From assembly GCA_037447605.1 (NCBI GenBank), contig CM074814.1, forward strand, positions 1,800,642 to 1,849,025: DNA of 48,384 nucleotides, in the 5' to 3' direction. Below are positions 33,031 through 45,769 of the stretch, one piece after another; positions within the stretch are counted from its first letter, which is position 1; the number at the start of each line of letters is the position of its first letter. Source of the DNA: Zygnema circumcarinatum. Taxonomy: Eukaryota; Streptophyta; Zygnematophyceae; Zygnematales; Zygnemataceae. The notes under the pieces were generated by a model that was given only the letters and a program-made list of their open reading frames with translations, was not told the origin of the DNA and made no database searches. The position numbers and the translations under genes are program-made.

Positions 33031-33854
33031 ATGCTCAGGCAATCTCTCAGCACAATGGCGACCATGACTGTCTGCATGGCTGGACCTGCTTTCGCCGCGC
33101 GGGCCATGGCTGGTAAGCCCAAGGAGAGCAGCGGCAACTTCCTGGACTTCCTGAACAAAGCCTTTGACAAGGAAGCGCTCTCGGAACTTGACCCAGGTAA
33201 GGTGGCTGACTTCGATTCTTGAAAGAACTTGAAAGATCGGCTCGTATTGAAAGTCGGGTTCATGACGAGTCTGGTTGTGAAATTGAAATGCAGCTATTGA
33301 AGATTTAGCTATAAGCTCTTATCGGTGATGATCGACGAAGTGGTGATCTGTACAGTTACTTTCAAGACTGAAATGCATTTAGCCTGTCCCTTGAAAGCTC
33401 CTTGAAATCGTTCTAAGTTGCTTTTCAGCAGTGCGTTTGTTGCTCGTCCTCCTTGTCACTTTACATTTGGACATCCCCTACACGGGAAGGCAAATTATGA
33501 AAGGGTTCAGTATAGAAACCCACTTGCGATTCTCTTTTTCTTGATTCAGTTTTGCAGAAGGTTAGTGGCAACGAGCCTGCCAAGGCACCCGCTAGGAAGT
33601 TGCCTGTCAAGGTATGGTGATCCACCTCCACCCCGCCTAGTCGAACTTGGGGCTTTGCTATTTTCCAAGTTGCTTGCTACTTTACATTGCTCTGGTGACT
33701 GCGGCAAGTCTGTTTAGGAGAGGTGGTCAAGTTCAGTAAAGTCCTGATGTTATGGCACCCCGGCATCTACATCACGTTCATGCTTGAGGTGCTGCATGCA
33801 TCCAGATGACATATCCTTCCGTTCGTCTGTGTGCAGAAACCAGTAAAGAAGTAG
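33031..33854 (+). CDS. Small protein of unknown function with Lys-rich tail
   Basis: Three exons (33031-33196, 33550-33611, 33837-33854) join in phase and give 81 aa ending in TAG. The first ~28 residues (MLRQSLSTMATMTVCMAGPA then FAARAMAG) lack acids and could be an organelle-targeting peptide. The core reads GNFLDFLNKAFDKEALSELD, likely helical, then PVLQKVSGNEPAKAPARK and a basic tail LPVKKPVKK. The phase fit depends on the acceptor GATTCAG at 33549; the stronger-looking TTTTGCAG eight bases later would give a stop. I do not recognise the family. The start is the first in-frame ATG of the exon, and an upstream exon in the GC-rich block near 32300 is possible. Confidence 0.45.
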
Positions 33855-35051
33855 AGAAACGATGTGAAACTTTCATAGTTGAAGCTATGGGTATACTGAT
33901 CGTTCTTAATGTGAATATTTTTTTACCATCATTAGGCAAGGTGCAGATAGCAGCTAGAAAGTCAGAACCGTTCTCGCTGATTGTCAATTACAGCGATTAG
34001 TGTCGACTGGCTAGAACTTCAACTTGTCGATCAATCAAATCATCCACCGCTTGCAACTGAGTGTCTAGTCTCGCAAATGCGACTGTTTTATTTGTGATTG
34101 CCTCGACCAGAAAGTGCTGTCCATTGCAACAGTTCCGTGCGTATGTGCGTTCACCGTGTTGCGTACACATTACACGTGTACACTCATATCAAGTACATTC
34201 GCCTCTGCTATTATTGACCTTTTGGCACTTCACAATCCTTCAGACAACTTTACTGAGAAGAGCAGCGAGAAATGATTTGATTTATTTCAATAGAGGTATG
34301 GCGTTTTGATGACATAAACGTGAAAGAGAAAACTAGTCCAATGTCATTTCACTCATCGAAATCGTCATTTCTTTGGCTGACCGGAGGAAGCAGTGCTATA
34401 TGTTATGCTTTGCATACTTCTAATGGCAGAACCTCTTCCGCCGACCTCTCCAATTCTACTTGGTTAACATGCCTGCTAAGGAAACTCCCCATCAGCCATG
34501 ACTGCATTCTTAAACTCCTCAAATTTGACCGGACGATGACTAGGGGTTCACAGCTTCGGTCGAAAGCGATCTGGCGAGAGCCAAAAGAGGAACGCTATTC
34601 CACGGTCCACAGCGACGAGGCGCGTGGCACAACGAGGCTCCTCGTCGAGAACATGCTACAACTGGAAGGCATATATTACATCTAAGAAGAATAGCGGCTA
34701 GGCATCCTGCTCTCCACGAGCTCTAACGTTTACATGGGCTCAAAATCTGGGAGGTGCACGCAGCTAGAGTCCCCTAGTCTCCTGCACAGCGTGTCTTCAA
34801 GTCTATGGCTCCCTTTATGACCGAGTGGCGATGACTAACAGCCTACCGCCGCTTTACAACCCTCTCCTAAAGCGACAGCCTCTAACATGAACAGGGCAGG
34901 CGGGAGAGAGGGAGAGGAAGGAATACACAGCAGCTCAATGCACTATTTGGCATTTGGAAACCAAGTGAGACCTGAATCTGGGAGGTAAGTCGTAGGCGGG
35001 GGATGGATGGCTACATGTGGACCTGGAGTACGCCCTAACTAGATTGGAGCT
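33855..35051. other. Intergenic DNA between convergent gene ends
   Basis: It lies between the 3' ends of the small gene and the histidine kinase. A 121-codon frame at 34320-34685 (plus) has no recognisable features. No RNA gene or repeat was seen. Confidence 0.4.
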
Positions 35052-38000
35052 TTAGGCAGGGGGGGTGGGCAAAGCGAAAAAATTATGGATTACTTTGTAA
35101 AGTTGGTCTTCCTCGATAGGTTTCGATAAGAAGCCGTCCATTCCCGACTCCATTGCCTTCTCTCGAGTGCCAAAAAAGATGTCCGCTGTGAGGGCGAAGA
35201 TGGGCGTGTGCTTCATGCTGTGCTGCTTCTCCTGACTGCGGATGCGCCGCGTCGCCTCAAACCCATCCATGCCCGGCATCTGCCAAACCGCACAGCTCAA
35301 AACATGAAGGTCATCGATCGACCGACTAACCGACTCATCGACCGACGTCCTAAAATCGATTGAAACTTCAAATTTGGATTGAGGAAACGGGAATACTATC
35401 CTTCTAGAGACAGCCAGGATGCCACATTCTGCCACATTTGTAGTCTTAAGAGAAGTTTGAGGACTTACCTGCACATCCATAAGGACGCAGTCGAACACGT
35501 GGCCCGGCTGCATCTTATCCACTGCTTGAGGGGCTCCCACCACCGCCACAACATCCACACTATACCTCTGCAGCATCTTCTGAATCACTTTCCGGTTCAC
35601 CATGTTGTCATCCACCTGCTCAGAAACATCCTCAGCAAGGCATAGAGTGAGCAACATCGCCGACTCCTGGAAAACACAGCTCACACATAGCCCCACATCT
35701 CTCCTTCGATGTGACGTACATATTTTGTATCTTGACAGCATGGGTCGACTGGGTTAAGGCCTTTAAAATAAGAGCTCACCACCAAGAAATGTTTGCCCCT
35801 CAGAACAGCTGAAAGCATCTGAGACGTCCCCGGCCTCTCTTCCCCCACAGGCGGAGGCAGCTTCCTCGGAGAGGGATTCCTCCTCACCACTGGAAGCACC
35901 TCCTGACCTCCTCCCATTGTCGGCTCCAACACAGCACTCCCTGCAGGAGACCTGAACCCGTGACCTGCCGGTTGCGACTCACTCCCTCCCTGATGCCCTA
36001 AAGGGGAAGCTCCGTGACCAAAAGGGCCTCCTCCTCCTCCTCCTCCTGAGGAAAAGGAGGTGCCATTCCCGGGACTGGAAGCTCCTGAATTTGGACGAGG
36101 AGAGCGGCGGAGAGGAGGAGTAGCTGCGAGCTCTCCCGAAGAGGAGGGAGCAGTCCCGGGGGGGCTCACAGGGCGCAGGGCCTGAGCAAGGCAGCCGGCT
36201 AAGCTTGCTTTTCGGAGGGGTTTAAGGAGGGTTGCATCGTAGCCAGAGTCTCTCGCCTCCTCCTCCATGGTGGGATCTCTTACCAGAAGGATGGACCGCC
36301 ACGTGCTCACAGCTTTAGTGCCTCCCAAAGGATAAAGACCCTCTGCTATAGGAGGGTAGAAACCGTCCACCATGGTTGAAGGGTTTATGTCTCCATGGCC
36401 GCCGCCGCCAAGGGACGAGCTTTCGGCCGTTGAAGAGGGGTGATTCAACATAACTTCCCGCCAATTCTTGCCGAGCAGACCTGTCCTAGATAGGGTTTCC
36501 CCGTCGACAATCAGAATGGGAGTGAGTGGGCCAGTGAAAGAGTGTTGAGGACTTGCGCTGGGAGAGGTTGTGTCTTGTGAGAACGAAGGAGTGATTGGAA
36601 TTTCAGGTCTTTCAGTATCGAACTGAGCCTGCTCAAGGAGTTCAGGTACATTCTCCAGCGAGTCTGCCAGATGCACCTCCATTCGGAGTCGGCGAAGATA
36701 GCTCGCTGTGACAGCTCGTCGCACAGAGCGATCATCCACAACAATTGCTGCCCTTCCCTGCAGGGAAAGGTTTTGTTCCGCGAGTAAGGGAGCAAGCCAT
36801 CATCGCTGAACCATTTGCAACAAACCATTTGTCACTGCAATTTCGGACGGTCCACTCCCCTCACCTGCAGATCTGACGAGCGTATGCCGTTGGACAGTCT
36901 CCTTTTACTGCTGGGAGTGGGAGGGGCGGTCGTTCTCTCGTACGGCACTGTCATGTCAAAGAAGAAGGTGGTCCCCACTTTGGGTCTTGACGTGAAGGCC
37001 AATCGCCCGCCCATGAGGGCCACCAGGTGCTGCGAGATGGAGAGCCCAATACCTGGTAGGAAACAATGGGAGATTGTTTCTCATTATCAGCGTAATTGAG
37101 TTAAAATTGGTAATGAGAATGTCAAAATGAAGTCAAAACACAATAAACATAATAAACTAATAAAATTTTAAATAACTATTATGATATATCTGCATTGGCT
37201 TCTCCTCCCATTAACCAAGGGCCACCAGCAGGTGCTGCGAATACCCGTGCCGCCGTGAGTTCGTGTAGTGGAAGTGTCTGCCTGCACAAAGGGCTTGAAA
37301 AGACGGCCCTGCGAAGCCCAGGGAATCCCCTGCCCCGTGTCCTGCAACCCATCCCAAAATGCTTCACTTTAACCCGACCGTTGAACATTTGCACGTATGA
37401 CTTGCACTTGCACCAACGTTGATGGTCCATTGGACCACTCGGAGCACCACAAAGCCCCCTCCCTCCCCCCCCACTCACCTCCACTGAAACCACTAATCGC
37501 ACCATCCCTGTGGCCCCACCCACATCCGGCCGTAGATGGCGGACGGGCCCAAACCCCGGGAGGGGGTCTACAAGGTCTCGGATGCGATGCCAACTGTTGC
37601 AGCTCTCTACTGCTTGCACTCCACTCAAAGTCAACCACTCGTCCGCCCTCATAACGTCTCCTGAAAGCGTTCCCCACGGACTGCTTATAGGCAGAGGAGC
37701 ATTTTTCACTTCCAACAGCTGTGCCACCCCTTCTATTGATGCACCCCCCCCCGTACTCCTCTGCGAGCCTTCCACTCGAATGTCTACAGTAGTCGATTGC
37801 CGCGAAATTGAGTTGCGACGTGAGCTTGCAGACTCCCAGCTTGCTCGTTTGAGGCGAAGGTATCCCCCCGGGTCTGCTCCTTCAAGACTGTTGCGGCTTG
37901 GAGGGACTTCAATACTTGTTCGCCGATCTTCGGAGAGGCGAGCAACGGAGCGGCCATCGGAAAAGTGGGCACCCTCGAGGGCAATGTCTTCTTCAGGGGA

Positions 38001-41000
38001 GGCAGTTCGGATGACAATGAAGATGTGGCCCTTGTTGGTGAACTTGCAGGAGTTGGAAAGGAGGTTGATGAGCACCTGGAGGGGCAATTCAGCGAGTGCA
38101 AGGGCAGTTTCAGGGCAAACAGGCATTGAGAAAGGAAGAGAATGTCCAAGACGTGACTCGGTTGCAGTCAGATCGTCTTGTCTTAGGAAAGCAAATGAAA
38201 AGATTCACCATACACAGTTTAATTTTGGGGTCTTCAACAGTTTCTAAGTTCAAATTCAAGCTGTGGACAGACAGCTGATCAGACCATTAGCGGCGTGCAT
38301 GACCTCTTTCGGCTGAGTGATTCAAAGAAAACAGAATCTATGGATGCTCCATGGATCCTTCTCCCTCGAAAATCTTTTTTAAGTAGTTTGGGGATGGAAG
38401 ACTAAAGAAAAAACTCCAGGAAATCAACAGGAGCGTATGAGCTTGTGTGCGTCTCACAACAAATGCAGATTTATGGCTTTCGCTTGCCAGGTCAAGTTCT
38501 CATAAAACAACCGTGAATTGGGACATCCGAAAACCCCTAGTTATGAACATTTCCCGGCATTTCAGCCTTCACGAAGTTACTGCATTACCTAAAGGGGGAA
38601 AGCTAAGGGGGCGAGATGATCTACATGTTTCAGTGAAACATAGTAAGCACTGACTGTGCTTTCAATGGGGCCCTACCGGACGTCAAGAGGGCAGGTCAGT
38701 ATCCTAACCTCTGGTCATATCAAACCCTCTAAACTGTGAAGATGGTGAACCTATACGATGAACTGGACCGTGTATTGGCTTTTCCGTTTCACAGCAACCG
38801 CTGCTTCCCAGCCCAAACGCAGGCGTTGACTTTGACCGCAGGACCCATGAAGGACCTGAAAGTGTTCAGATTGAACTGTACAGAGCGGCAGAGCGAGCTT
38901 TCTCTCACCTGCCGAAAGCGGAGGGAGTCTCCCACAATGGCGTGAGGGACCGCATCGTGCACAAAGGCGGCCACCTCCACTTGTGGTTTTTTGCGCGTTC
39001 TCTCCACAAACATGCTCAGCACATCGTCCACTTCAGCACGCAAGTCCACACGTGTTCTCTCCAGCTCCATCCTCCCCGCCTGAGAGAGACAACCGGAAGT
39101 GAGAGGGAGGAGCGTTACGACCTCTCGCTACTTTGGATGAGTCACTCACCCTCTATGGTTACATTTACATCTGCCTCTGACTGGCGACATATGTGAATTG
39201 CATACATGGGTGCTGACCTTGATGACTGACATAGCGTTAATAAGGTTCTCAGTTTTAGGCCTGGGGGATAAGGTTCAGCTCGTGTTTAGAGAAGTTTGTC
39301 TACATGGGTTGAGGACGAGGCGAAGTGAGAGCGGGTAGGGCGACTGAGCATGCCCTTCAAAGGGAGCCGTACACCAACCTCAATCTTAGAGAGATCAAGA
39401 ATGTCATTGATGAGAGAACAGAGCGCCCTCCCACTCGTGCGTGCCGTTTCAACATAGTCCAGCTGTGTGGCATCCAAGGGGGTCTGCAAGAGAAGGTTCA
39501 TCATGCCTGGACAGGCAGACCCCACCTCACCCTTCGGTCACCCACTTATGACATGCCATCTTGTCCACTCAATCAAACAAAACCCGCAATCCATTGTTTC
39601 AGAATACGGCTCCCAACACGGCTGAGTAGTAGCACGCGAACGGCAAACGGTCCTCCCACCTATGACCCCATTCATGGGTGTGCGAATCTCGTGCGACATG
39701 GTGGCCAGAAATGTGCCCTTCGCCTTGCTCGCTGCTTCTGCCGCCACCTTGGCTGCCCGCATCTGCTCCTTTAGGGCCTCCATGCGCCGGTATTCGCGCC
39801 GCATGCGCTGCATTCGCCAGAAGGTGACCCACACGAAGGCCATGGCGGCCAACCACAGCAGCAGCACTGCCACCGCCCAGTACAGGGCCGGGAAAGAGAA
39901 CCATCTCCTGTCCCCGTGTCTGAAAGGAAAAGGGGGGAGAGGGGGGGATAAGGGGTGCTGCAATTGGACTTCAATTCTACGAGCTTTCTCGAACAAGAGA
40001 GAGGAAACGCATTTTGGGTGTGTTCTCTCAAGCGTAGGTTTAGAAAAGAAACCAAAATCGTTTCGAGGAGAACGCGGAAAGGGCCAAAGGGGTGGAGCCA
40101 AAAGAATGGGATGAATGGGAGTCTGGTAACAACATGCACACTTGCAGACCTCGGCCCCTTTCAGGGAAAGTCAGCTTCACTGACTGTAGGCGGAAAGCAA
40201 GATGCAGCTGACCTGCAGCGGAGCTCATGCTGCCGAAAAGGGTCTCCCAAGCTGACGACAGCTACGGCAGCATAGTCGTCATCCTCCCCAGGTGGCAGCT
40301 GGTGATTGGCCGGCTGGTACAGCAGGACAGGCTGCGACACATTTGTTGTGACGTCATAGAGGCGGGCAAACACTCCATCCATGGCGTCTTTCGAGTCCTG
40401 CACATCCCACAACAAGGTAGGCTGTCCACATTATCTGCTTGTTCGTGTTCATATTTCATGCTTCAAGTTGAGGTTTACAACTTTTAGAATTCACCTGGCA
40501 CTGCAATGAGCACTAATGATCGAAATTGATCAGCATTCTACATTCTGCAGCCAAACCTCACGGCTTCACTGAAAAACAGAAAGTGGAACAACGGTAGAGG
40601 TCGCAAGCTGCACCGTATGTGGATTAGACGCTGTTTAACTAAGCGTTTGATAGCCCTCAAACCACTGCTGCTATCGCTCCACTCCTGCTAAATATATCTC
40701 TTTCCAGTGATTCAATATAAACCCTATTTCTATCAATTCGTAGTTCATGCACAGTTTGCTTCTCCTCTTGGAATCTCCTCCATAACCAAATCCTTTTCCT
40801 TCAGTCATACTTTCAAGAGCTTCTACGAAGTATTTCTCTGTAAATATCTTTCTGGTCTTACTGGTCTGGTGATGTATGCAGCCGCTTCTCCAAGCCAACC
40901 AGTATGTTATTATTCACTTTTGCTTAACATGTCTGTGCGCTTATATGTCTCGTGTTCAACACCCCTATGGACTCCTGCCGTATCCTTGCAGTACTTCAAA

Positions 41001-44000
41001 CATGGACTCTCTTCGTGTGTGATAATCTTTTTCACGCTGTTATCACCATGTTCAAAGTCTCCTACACAGCCGCGCTAAGTGCCGTCCTCATCATTCTATA
41101 TAATTCCCTGTGCCACTACCCCATCTTAGAAGAACTTCCCAGTTAACAATTTACTACCTCCACCACACTACCCATCGCATCTCTTCATCTTCTTTCACAG
41201 CTCTCCATGTGGTGTCAATGTGGTGTCCATGTGGTACTGATACACTGATTAATGTCCCGATTCTTACTTGTTGCACAAAGTGTCTCATATTTCTGCCTTG
41301 TTTACTCAGCAAACCAGCAAACCCTCACGTTCCGTACGGCTCCTAGTGTTGCACCAGCTGCTTGCTTTCCTCCTTCTCATCTATGATCCTACATACACTT
41401 ACCCTACATCTCCCTCTTACAAACTCTTCCACACCAACAACACACAACTTCTTCTCCTACCTCCTCCGTTTGCTCCTCCATTTGTCCAAAACTGCTCCTA
41501 GATGGCCACCCTAGGCTCCTCTAAACCCACACAATGTGTGACCTTGGTGAACAAACTCGTGAACAACATCGTGACTCACGCTCGAGAATGAAGTATACCG
41601 GGTTTCTTGATGCTCACTACTCACCTGTAAGACCGTGTCGAATACTGCCGACATATTGTAGTACGCCATCAAGAAGCCTGCACAGGTGGCTTCAGTCTGC
41701 ACCGCCAAACTTGAGTTTCTGTAGACAGGGTAGACCTGGGCCACACTGCCGTTCAGATTTCCAAACTGCAACTCTGCAGGCTTGCTCAGAGCTCCGAGAG
41801 TCCCGTTTTTCCACGCCCTCGCCATGGCCTCCCCCAGTTCGGGCTCTGCAGGGAGGCAGAATGATGCGTGGGAAAATAGAGCCTCAGAACTACTGTTTAT
41901 TATGCGACAACTACGGCATTTTTGGGAAACGAGGTCCATGCCAGTTTTTATAATCTCTACGGTGCACTCAGTGCATCACATTTGTCTGATACTTTTGAAA
42001 TGAGTTGTGAAAGAGTTCTGAGTTTGCCATCCATGAAGCTGCTCTGAAAGATGAGTGGCAGCATGTAAACGTAAAGGTGAAAGTCCGGTCTTGACACATA
42101 CGAGAGAATGCGTCAACGCCGATAATGACCTGGTCCACCGCCCCTGCACTGGACGAGAAAAGAAACGGCGCATACTCCTCCCGCGCAGTCTCACACTCTC
42201 CCTCCACCGTCCTGCGATGAAGTCATGGGCAAATGGGGCCAACCCCACTGAGGGAGACCGTGTGAGAGAGGGACCCCACTAACACAAGAGAGAGTGCGAG
42301 AGGGAGGAGTGGGGAGGGACGGTCCCTGGGTGGCCATGGCAGGCCGGGTGGGGGGAGGGCTCCCTAACCTGATGCAGCTCAGAACGTGCTGCGCTGTGTA
42401 GTTGGCGAGACCCGCAGCCGCAAGCAGGGGGGCGTAGGCCAGTACACGTGTGAGGGGTCGAGAGTAATTTGTCTTCTCGCCGAAGATTTCAAACGTTCTC
42501 TGCTCCAACCATGCAGGACATCTCACATTGTGAGTGAGCAGACAACGGCAGCAGCACTGCAGAGGGACTACGGGAGCGGGGGTGAAGAAGAGGAGGGGGA
42601 AGGAAGGTGGGTGGTCAAGGCTTAGAGACATCATGGTTTCTCGGTAAAGGACGGGTGCGTTTAGCACAGGTCGACCGACCGGCCAGCTGGAAAATGTAGG
42701 ATAAAAGGCATGCATTTTCTTATAAGCTAACTAATCGGTGCTGCGGATGAAGAGACAGAGGGAGCCCAGCTCACTGCCTCCAAGGCACTCTCGGCGGTAT
42801 CCTGCTAAATGCTCACACGAATAGGCCATTTTGGAGCGACGAAAAAAAAATTATTGAGAAAAAACTCCGCCTAAATTAACAAAAAGGAACAAATGAGAAT
42901 GAAAGCGTTGCCTCTCTAAACCTGTTAAATGCACCAAATGGGGTTGCATTAGAGCAATAACTGCAACCTCCTATGCCGCAATCTGACATCCCACCAGCTG
43001 GCTGAACAAAATAGTAATAACCTGTGGCGATAGAGCCGACAAGTCACAAGAGTTGCTCGCCCGCTGTATTAGGGCTATGATACTACCCGAGAGTCCGCTT
43101 CACTGTGGGACTGGAAGCAGCTTCAAATTGACTCAGCCATGAAGGGGTAGAGGAAGACCAGAGAGAGAGAGAAAGAGAGAGATGGGAGGAAGGGTGAAAG
43201 ACGAAGAGAGGGAGAGTTGAGGGGCACCTGGTCAAGCGAGCTGCCTGGCCTCTCGTAATAGAAAGTAGTAAGGAGGTCACTCATGAGTCGAGCTTGCTGC
43301 GAACTCTGTGAAAAGCGGTTTGACAAAGAAAGACTCCATGCCTCGCATTGCTCCTTGATGAGGTCCTGCGAGAAGTCCGCCGTATTTCTGAGGTCAGAAT
43401 GATGCTGCATGCACTATGCATTTTAAAGGTACCGCCAAAATGAGAAGTTCCTCTCATTTTCCACGCTTGCCAGAATTTGACATCCGTAAATACGGAAGCA
43501 TTATAGAACCATTACGCAGCACTATATACTACAACCTGTAACCTTTTCACTACTACCGCTGCTACCCCTGCTTCCACTTCCCTACAGTAATTGTGCTGCA
43601 GTGTAGAATTCTTCAACTTTGCGGAGAGAAAGGACTGAATCTGAGAGAAAGCAACAGACTTCAGCAAGTTCTGTGTTCAGCGGAATTTGGTTTGAACTGA
43701 ACTCTCAACCATGGAACAGTAATGTGCCGAACAAATCATGTCCAAAACGGAGTTCATCCGTCATTTCCCGCAGGCACCTTCCTGACGGTACTGCCGCACT
43801 CTTCTAATTCGTCAACGGGCATCGCCTGCTTGTAAAAGTCTTTCGTCGCTTTGTGAAACAGCCAAGCACTGCCTCACAACGCTAATAACCCTAACAATGT
43901 GCATGCATCCCTTTGCAACGAAATGGTGGCCCCTGCTCCAGCAGAACAGCTGCAGCGTGCCTTTCTCGTCGCAAGTGAACATGCAGATACAAAACCCTTA

Positions 44001-44402
44001 TACGCTGTTTCCAAGAAGTCCTTGGAGCGGCACATTGAGAGCGGCAACCTTCACCTAAGATAAAGCCCTAACCTTGCGGTGGTTCTCAGCGCGGAAGTAG
44101 ACGAGCAGGAAGACGCCGGTGGCGACCATAGCTCCAAGTAGGCCAAGGCCGATGCCCGCCCAGCGTCTGCGCAGCAGCAAGAGGCCGCAGCAGGGGTCTG
44201 CCACGTGGAGGCAGCCGGGTTCCTCCTCCGTCTCCGGCTCCAAGCCCGGAGGCGGTCGGTGCTCGGCCATGATTGGCTCCACGGAGGCCAGGCTGCTGCT
44301 GGAGCTGGGAGTGCCGAGGGAGTCCCGCCCGCTGTCGCTCGCCGAGGCAGTGCCCACGCTCTCAGAAGGGTTCACCCGCGCGCCCGCCTCCCCTCTGCAC
44401 AT
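35052..44402 (-). CDS. CHASE-domain hybrid histidine kinase (cytokinin-receptor-like)
   Basis: Minus-strand exons: 44073-44402, 43228-43404, 42369-42499, 42102-42211, 41625-41845, 40213-40397, 39660-39919, 39379-39506, 38909-39079, 37479-38075, 37245-37341, 36865-37052, 35780-36757, 35469-35615, 35052-35279. Phases agree: 1315 aa. A membrane span (about 80-102) is followed by an extracytosolic CHASE domain (about 111-385: [33 protein letters not shown]) and a second span (396-418). The kinase core has the H-box [13 protein letters not shown] (His about 461), N-box [15 protein letters not shown]1 EDTGQGIP, F-box FKPFVQAD and G2 GGTGIGLSIS. A pseudo-receiver ([12 protein letters not shown]) leads through a Gly/Ser/Pro-rich linker to a true receiver: [10 protein letters not shown], phospho-Asp in LMDVQMPGMDG (about 1238), Lys in FLSKPI (about 1293). 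This is the plant AHK layout: signal sensed outside, phosphate passed His to Asp, then to HPt proteins. The CHASE domain is divergent, so cytokinin binding is unproven. The start is the first in-frame ATG; the frame stays open upstream. Confidence 0.94.
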
Positions 44403-45580
44403 CGCTTCCCCCGCCACCCCGCCGCCTCCCGCCGTCTCCCCGCGAACAGCCCCTCCCCCGCCCCCTTCTCCCCGCCCTTGCCTCTCATCCACCCCGCCCC
44501 TCCCCGCCCTCTCCTTCGCTTTTAGGGTTTCTGGGCCTGGCCGAGAGCGAGCAAGAGAGTGAGAGTGGGAGAGCCAGAGAGCGGGCAGGTAGAGGGAGGA
44601 GGGAGGAGGCGCGGACCCGAGCTACGGGCAAGAGGTGCCCTAATAAGGATTGTAGGCCGTAGCCCTAGCCCGTAGGCCCTAGCGCGTAGGGTCTGTCCGC
44701 CAGTGCCAGTGCCCGGCCCTTTGGGGCGTTACTGCGCCGCCCGGGCCCGCCCGCCCGCCCGCTCGCCCGCCACGTGCTCCCGCGCGCGCATTCAATGCGC
44801 CCCGCCGGCAGCCAATCAGCGCGCGCCGCCCGGCTATTCCGAGGCCGCCGCCCGGCACCCTGGGGAGGACTTGGCGGACTACGCGTGTACGGTCATGTAC
44901 GATTGTGTACGGCAATGTACGAAGGGTGTACGGTGGCAGGGCGGGGAAGGGTTTCAGGGGAGGACTCGGGTTCTGGAAGATTCGGACGCGGAAGGGTGGA
45001 TTCGGAGTCCACCCGATCTTGGCGCGGCTCGAACTGGCTGGCGGATCCGGGGCGAGGTTCCCGCGGCGCTAGGGACGGGATTCGCGGCGGCCGTACGGCG
45101 GGTCCACGAGCGCGCGCCGACAGTCTTTGCGCGCGGCGCTGGCGCGGGCTGGGCCGTACGGCTGGAACTGTACGAGGCCCGTTGCCGCGCGCTGTACGGA
45201 CGGTGGCGGCCGTTGGTCGCGAACGTTCCGAACGAGCGAACGAACGAACGGGCTGGGTACGGCTCCGTACGGGAAGGCGACGGGCACGGACGGGGACGGC
45301 CGCGAGAGCGAGGGCGAGGGCGGGGAAGGGCTTGTGGGAGCAGTGGAGCACCCACCGGCTGGCATAGCTGGGTACGGACTATGGAGTTGTCAGACAGCAA
45401 AAAGTTACGGAAAGCAATACAGTACGGAAAAGAAAGGTACGAAAGTACTCCGATGCAGGCAAATCTCTTCATCGCCGGGGTACTCGTTTTGGTGAAAAGC
45501 TTACGAGCGGACGTACTGATGATTTTGAAGTCTGACAAGCCCTATTACAGCCGCGCTGTTGGGCCTGCCTACGGATAGAG
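44403..45580. promoter_or_regulatory. GC-rich upstream region of the histidine kinase with dense GTACGG motifs
   Basis: Between about 44888 and 45430 I count ten GTACGG and several GTACGA hexamers, many as TGTACGG or CCGTACGG. GTAC is the core bound by SBP-box (SPL/CRR1-type) factors of green plants. The long plus-strand frames here (for example 44703-45578) are stop-free because of composition and show no domain. Confidence 0.45.
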
Positions 45581-45691
45581 TTCGCTCATTGACTTTCACT
45601 CGTGTGCGGGTCATTTGTGACCAGTTTACATGGAGCCGGCGTGAAGCCGCGGTTGGTTGTTGGTGGCCGTGCGTGGCGGGGGCCTTCCGCC

Positions 45692-45768
45692 GCTCCCTCC
45701 CTCCCACCCTCCCTCCCTCCCTCCCTCCGCGCGATGTGATGTGATGTGATGTGATGTGATGTGATGTG
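45692..45768 (+). repeat. (CCCT)n tract followed by (GATGT)n microsatellite
   Basis: CCCT-type repeats end at about 45730, then seven units of GATGT run from 45733 to 45768. Confidence 0.95.
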
Positions 45769-45769
45769 C

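Noticed and set aside
34320-34685. 121-codon plus-strand frame in the gap before the histidine kinase
   Set aside because: No recognisable motif, no splice support, and low-information composition.
44703-45578. 291-codon open frame on the plus strand upstream of the histidine kinase
   Set aside because: Arg/Gly-rich composition frame in GC-rich promoter DNA; several overlapping frames on both strands are equally open, and no domain or splice logic is visible.
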